A model generated the notes under the pieces. It saw nothing but the letters and a program-made list of their open reading frames with translations, ran no database searches and was not told the origin of the DNA. Below are positions 7,267 through 8,896 of a DNA stretch of 8,896 nt, in pieces (the first letter of the stretch is position 1; every line of letters begins with the position of its first letter). The stretch comes from an uncultured Megasphaera sp. (GTDB lineage: Bacteria; Bacillota; Negativicutes; Veillonellales; Megasphaeraceae): NCBI GenBank assembly GCA_937895695.1, contig CALBLM010000219.1, forward strand, positions 1 through 8,896, written 5' to 3'. The translations under genes and the position numbers were made by a program.

Positions 7267-8238
7267 ATGGATATATTAGCAGAAGCAAAAGATGTGCTTC
7301 ATCAAGAAGCGCAGGGCATTGAAAAATTAATTCCCACACTAAATCAAAATTTCGTCAATGCCGTTCATTTAATTATGGAATCCAAAGGCCGTGTCATTGT
7401 GACGGGCATGGGAAAATCCGGCCATATTGCCCGTAAAGTTTCGGCAACGTTGTCGAGTACAGGAACACCGTCTATTTTCCTGCATCCGGCAGAAGGAATT
7501 CATGGTGATTTGGGTATGGTCACAGGAGAAGATGTTGTACTTGCTTTTTCTAACAGCGGCGAAACTGTCGAAGTGTTGAATATCTTGCCGTCGTTAAAGC
7601 GGATTGGCGCGAAACTGATTGCTGTCGTAGGCAATCATAATTCGACATTGGCTAAAAATGCCGATATTATTTTGGATGCATCTGTAGAAAAAGAAGCCTG
7701 CCCGCTGGGATTGGCTCCGACGACGAGTACGACTGTGGCATTAGCCCTAGGCGATGCCTTGGCAGTAGTCTTGTTGTCAGCCCATCATTTTACGAAAAAT
7801 CAGTTTGCTATTTTCCATCCCGGTGGCGCGCTGGGGCGTAAATTATTGCTTACTGTAGAAAATGTCATGCATAAAGGCGACGATAATCCGGTGATTTCCG
7901 AAGACAGTACGGTACAAGACGCGCTGTTTATGATGACGGAAAAAGGATTGGGTGCTGTCTCGGTTGTCGATGAAGAAAACAAACTTGTCGGCTTGGTTAC
8001 CGATGGTGACGTGCGTCGCGGTTTAGAAACAGGTTCTAATTTCCTGCAGTGGCCTGTCGATGCGATGATGACGAAAAATCCACGGATTATTACTTGCGAT
8101 AAACTGGCAGCTGAAGCCATGCATATTATGGAAAAAAATCAGCCCCGTCCGATTACGGTACTGCCTGTTGTCGATAAAGACCATCATGCTGTAGGAATGA
8201 TCCATGTGACGGATTTGCTTCGTCAAGGTGTAGTTTGA
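7267..8238 (+). CDS. kdsD: D-arabinose 5-phosphate isomerase KdsD (SIS plus two CBS domains)
   Basis: KdsD interconverts ribulose 5-phosphate and arabinose 5-phosphate, the first committed step of Kdo synthesis. It has 323 residues. An N-terminal SIS sugar-isomerase domain (about 30-190) contains TGMGKSGHIA (from Thr46), SNSGET (95-100) and FHPGGALG (183-190). Two CBS domains follow, at about 201-258 (VMHKGD, LVTDGDVRRG) and 266-323 (MMTKNPRII, HVTDLLRQG). Lys50, Glu102, Glu143 and His184 each sit nine residues before the E. coli catalytic set as I remember it (Lys59, Glu111, Glu152, His193). An ATG at 7201 would add 22 residues that merely re-read the kdsA 3' end, so 7267 is preferred. SIS-CBS paralogues exist (GutQ, KpsF), but the position among kds genes identifies this one. 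Its TGA shares a base with the kdsC ATG. Confidence 0.96.
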   Translation: MDILAEAKDVLHQEAQGIEKLIPTLNQNFVNAVHLIMESKGRVIVTGMGKSGHIARKVSATLSSTGTPSIFLHPAEGIHGDLGMVTGEDVVLAFSNSGETVEVLNILPSLKRIGAKLIAVVGNHNSTLAKNADIILDASVEKEACPLGLAPTTSTTVALALGDALAVVLLSAHHFTKNQFAIFHPGGALGRKLLLTVENVMHKGDDNPVISEDSTVQDALFMMTEKGLGAVSVVDEENKLVGLVTDGDVRRGLETGSNFLQWPVDAMMTKNPRIITCDKLAAEAMHIMEKNQPRPITVLPVVDKDHHAVGMIHVTDLLRQGVV

Positions 8239-8768
8239 TGACAAAACCAACGATTCAACTCATTGCCTTTGACGTCGATGGCGTGTTGACAGACGGCACG
8301 ATCTATTATGGTCCCAACGGCGATGCGCTGAAAGGATTTTCCGCTCGCGATGGTATGGGTATTTCCTTGGCCCGTGCCGCCGGCATCAAGACGGCTCTGA
8401 TTACAGGACGGCGTTCGCCCATGGTAGAACAGCGGGCTGCTGATTTGCATATTGATTACGTGATTCAAAACGCTGCGACAAAATGGCAGGTCATGGAAGA
8501 GATTTGCCGCACCATAGGGATTACCCCGCAAGAAGCGGCCTATATGGGTGACGATTTGAACGACGTAGAAGTGATTTCCCGTACGGGATTTGGCGCAGCA
8601 CCGGCCGATGCGTGTAAGGAAGCGAAAGAAGCGGCGCAGTTTGTATCGGCCTATCCTGGCGGACACGGTGCGCTGCGGCAGTGGATTGAACAGATTTTAA
8701 AGAAACAACAGCAATGGGATGCGGTTGTCAGCCGCTATTTTAGCGGTAAAACCGTACTCAATCAATAA
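8238..8768 (+). CDS. kdsC: 3-deoxy-D-manno-octulosonate 8-phosphate phosphatase KdsC
   Basis: KdsC removes the phosphate from Kdo 8-phosphate, giving free Kdo for KdsB. It is a small tetrameric HAD hydrolase without a cap domain. Its 176 residues include HAD motif I DVDGVLTDG with Asp12 (nucleophile) and Asp14, motif II LITGR (Thr56), motif III Lys82, and motif IV GDDLNDVE with Asp105, Asp106 and Asp109. The C-terminal GGHGALR and the final WDAVVSRY match the usual KdsC tail. ATG 8238 is used, sharing one base with the kdsD stop (TGATG); AAGGTG at 8225-8230 is 7 bases upstream. A TTG directly before, at 8235, is in frame but would add only one residue. Confidence 0.96.
   Translation: MTKPTIQLIAFDVDGVLTDGTIYYGPNGDALKGFSARDGMGISLARAAGIKTALITGRRSPMVEQRAADLHIDYVIQNAATKWQVMEEICRTIGITPQEAAYMGDDLNDVEVISRTGFGAAPADACKEAKEAAQFVSAYPGGHGALRQWIEQILKKQQQWDAVVSRYFSGKTVLNQ
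8721..8755 (+). other. Two-part inverted repeat at the 3' end of kdsC
   Basis: CCGCTA (8732-8737) and TAGCGG (8741-8746) form a perfect 6-bp stem with a 3-base loop, extendable by a G-T pair. It is enclosed by CGGTT (8722-8726) pairing with AACCG (8750-8754). No run of T follows, so it is not a standard intrinsic terminator. It lies just before the largest gap visible in this part of the operon. It is coding sequence too, so chance is possible; a role in mRNA processing or stability is only inferred. Confidence 0.35.
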
Positions 8769-8771
8769 TAG

Positions 8772-8778
8772 AAAGGAG
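8772..8778 (+). promoter_or_regulatory. Ribosome binding site of the last gene
   Basis: AAAGGAG lies 10 bases before the GTG at 8789. It identifies which frame is translated at the right edge, since the TTG at 8787 in another frame runs into a stop after 13 codons. Confidence 0.65.
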
Positions 8779-8788
8779 TGTCTGTATT

Positions 8789-8896
8789 GTGTTTAATGAG
8801 TGGCAGTATCATGCTGCGCGCGGCATAGGAAACATGCTTTGTCATCTTTCTTATCCAACGATCATTTCATTGGGACGCAAACTAGGCCCCCTTGTT
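8789..8896 (+). CDS. Probable LpxL/HtrB-type lipid A acyltransferase, N-terminal fragment
   Basis: Thirty-six codons from a GTG start run off the right edge of the window. The visible protein begins MFNEWQYHAARGIGNML and continues with HLSYPTIISLGRKLGPLV. The pattern of an N-terminal amphipathic/hydrophobic helix, a short L-x-Y-P turn and then a 'LGRxLG' helix resembles the opening of bacterial lysophospholipid/lipid A acyltransferases (LpxL/HtrB family), which add secondary acyl chains to Kdo-lipid A. The catalytic HX4D motif lies beyond the window, so this rests on a short N-terminal resemblance plus context (20 bases after kdsC, same strand). LptC, which often follows kdsC, is the main alternative, but the start does not look like a single signal-anchor followed by a periplasmic domain. 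Confidence 0.55.
   Translation, partial: MFNEWQYHAARGIGNMLCHLSYPTIISLGRKLGPLV

Overview
The window is one uninterrupted, single-strand (+) stretch of a lipopolysaccharide operon covering the middle and late steps of Kdo-lipid A synthesis. It contains, in order, lpxI (3' end only), lpxB, msbA, waaA, lpxK, kdsB, kdsA, kdsD, kdsC and the first codons of a probable lipid A-type acyltransferase. There are no RNA genes, mobile elements, CRISPR arrays or pseudogenes that I can support. No gene-free stretch exceeds 20 bases.

The gene set means the organism has an outer membrane. The use of LpxI, this gene order (lpxI-lpxB-msbA-waaA-lpxK-kdsB-kdsA-kdsD-kdsC), strong AGGAGG-type ribosome binding sites and moderate base composition together suggest a diderm Firmicute of the class Negativicutes (Veillonella/Dialister/Megasphaera relatives). 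In that group, outer-membrane genes are known to be gathered in one large cluster. The genus cannot be fixed from the sequence alone.

Layout: bases 2-3180 carry lipid A disaccharide formation and export. LpxI makes lipid X, LpxB joins two units and MsbA flips the product across the inner membrane. Bases 3177-5658 carry the Kdo transferase WaaA and the lipid A 4'-kinase LpxK. LpxK makes the lipid IVA that WaaA then glycosylates. Bases 5662-8768 hold the complete route from ribulose-5-phosphate to CMP-Kdo: KdsD isomerase, KdsA synthase, KdsC phosphatase and KdsB cytidylyltransferase. The last 108 bases open a further gene that looks like an LpxL/HtrB-type acyltransferase, the enzyme expected to act on Kdo-lipid IVA.

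Genes overlap (ATGA at lpxB/msbA and msbA/waaA; TAATG at kdsB/kdsA; TGATG at kdsD/kdsC) or are separated by 3-20 bases, so they are almost certainly co-transcribed and partly translationally coupled. I see no internal promoter or intrinsic terminator that I would defend.

The region is well-conserved biosynthetic machinery, and I do not find a new system in it. The points worth a second look are the metal-dependent KdsA signature, the retained catalytic residues at exact family spacing, the diderm-Firmicute operon architecture, the long LpxK, a two-part hairpin at the end of kdsC and the truncated last gene.
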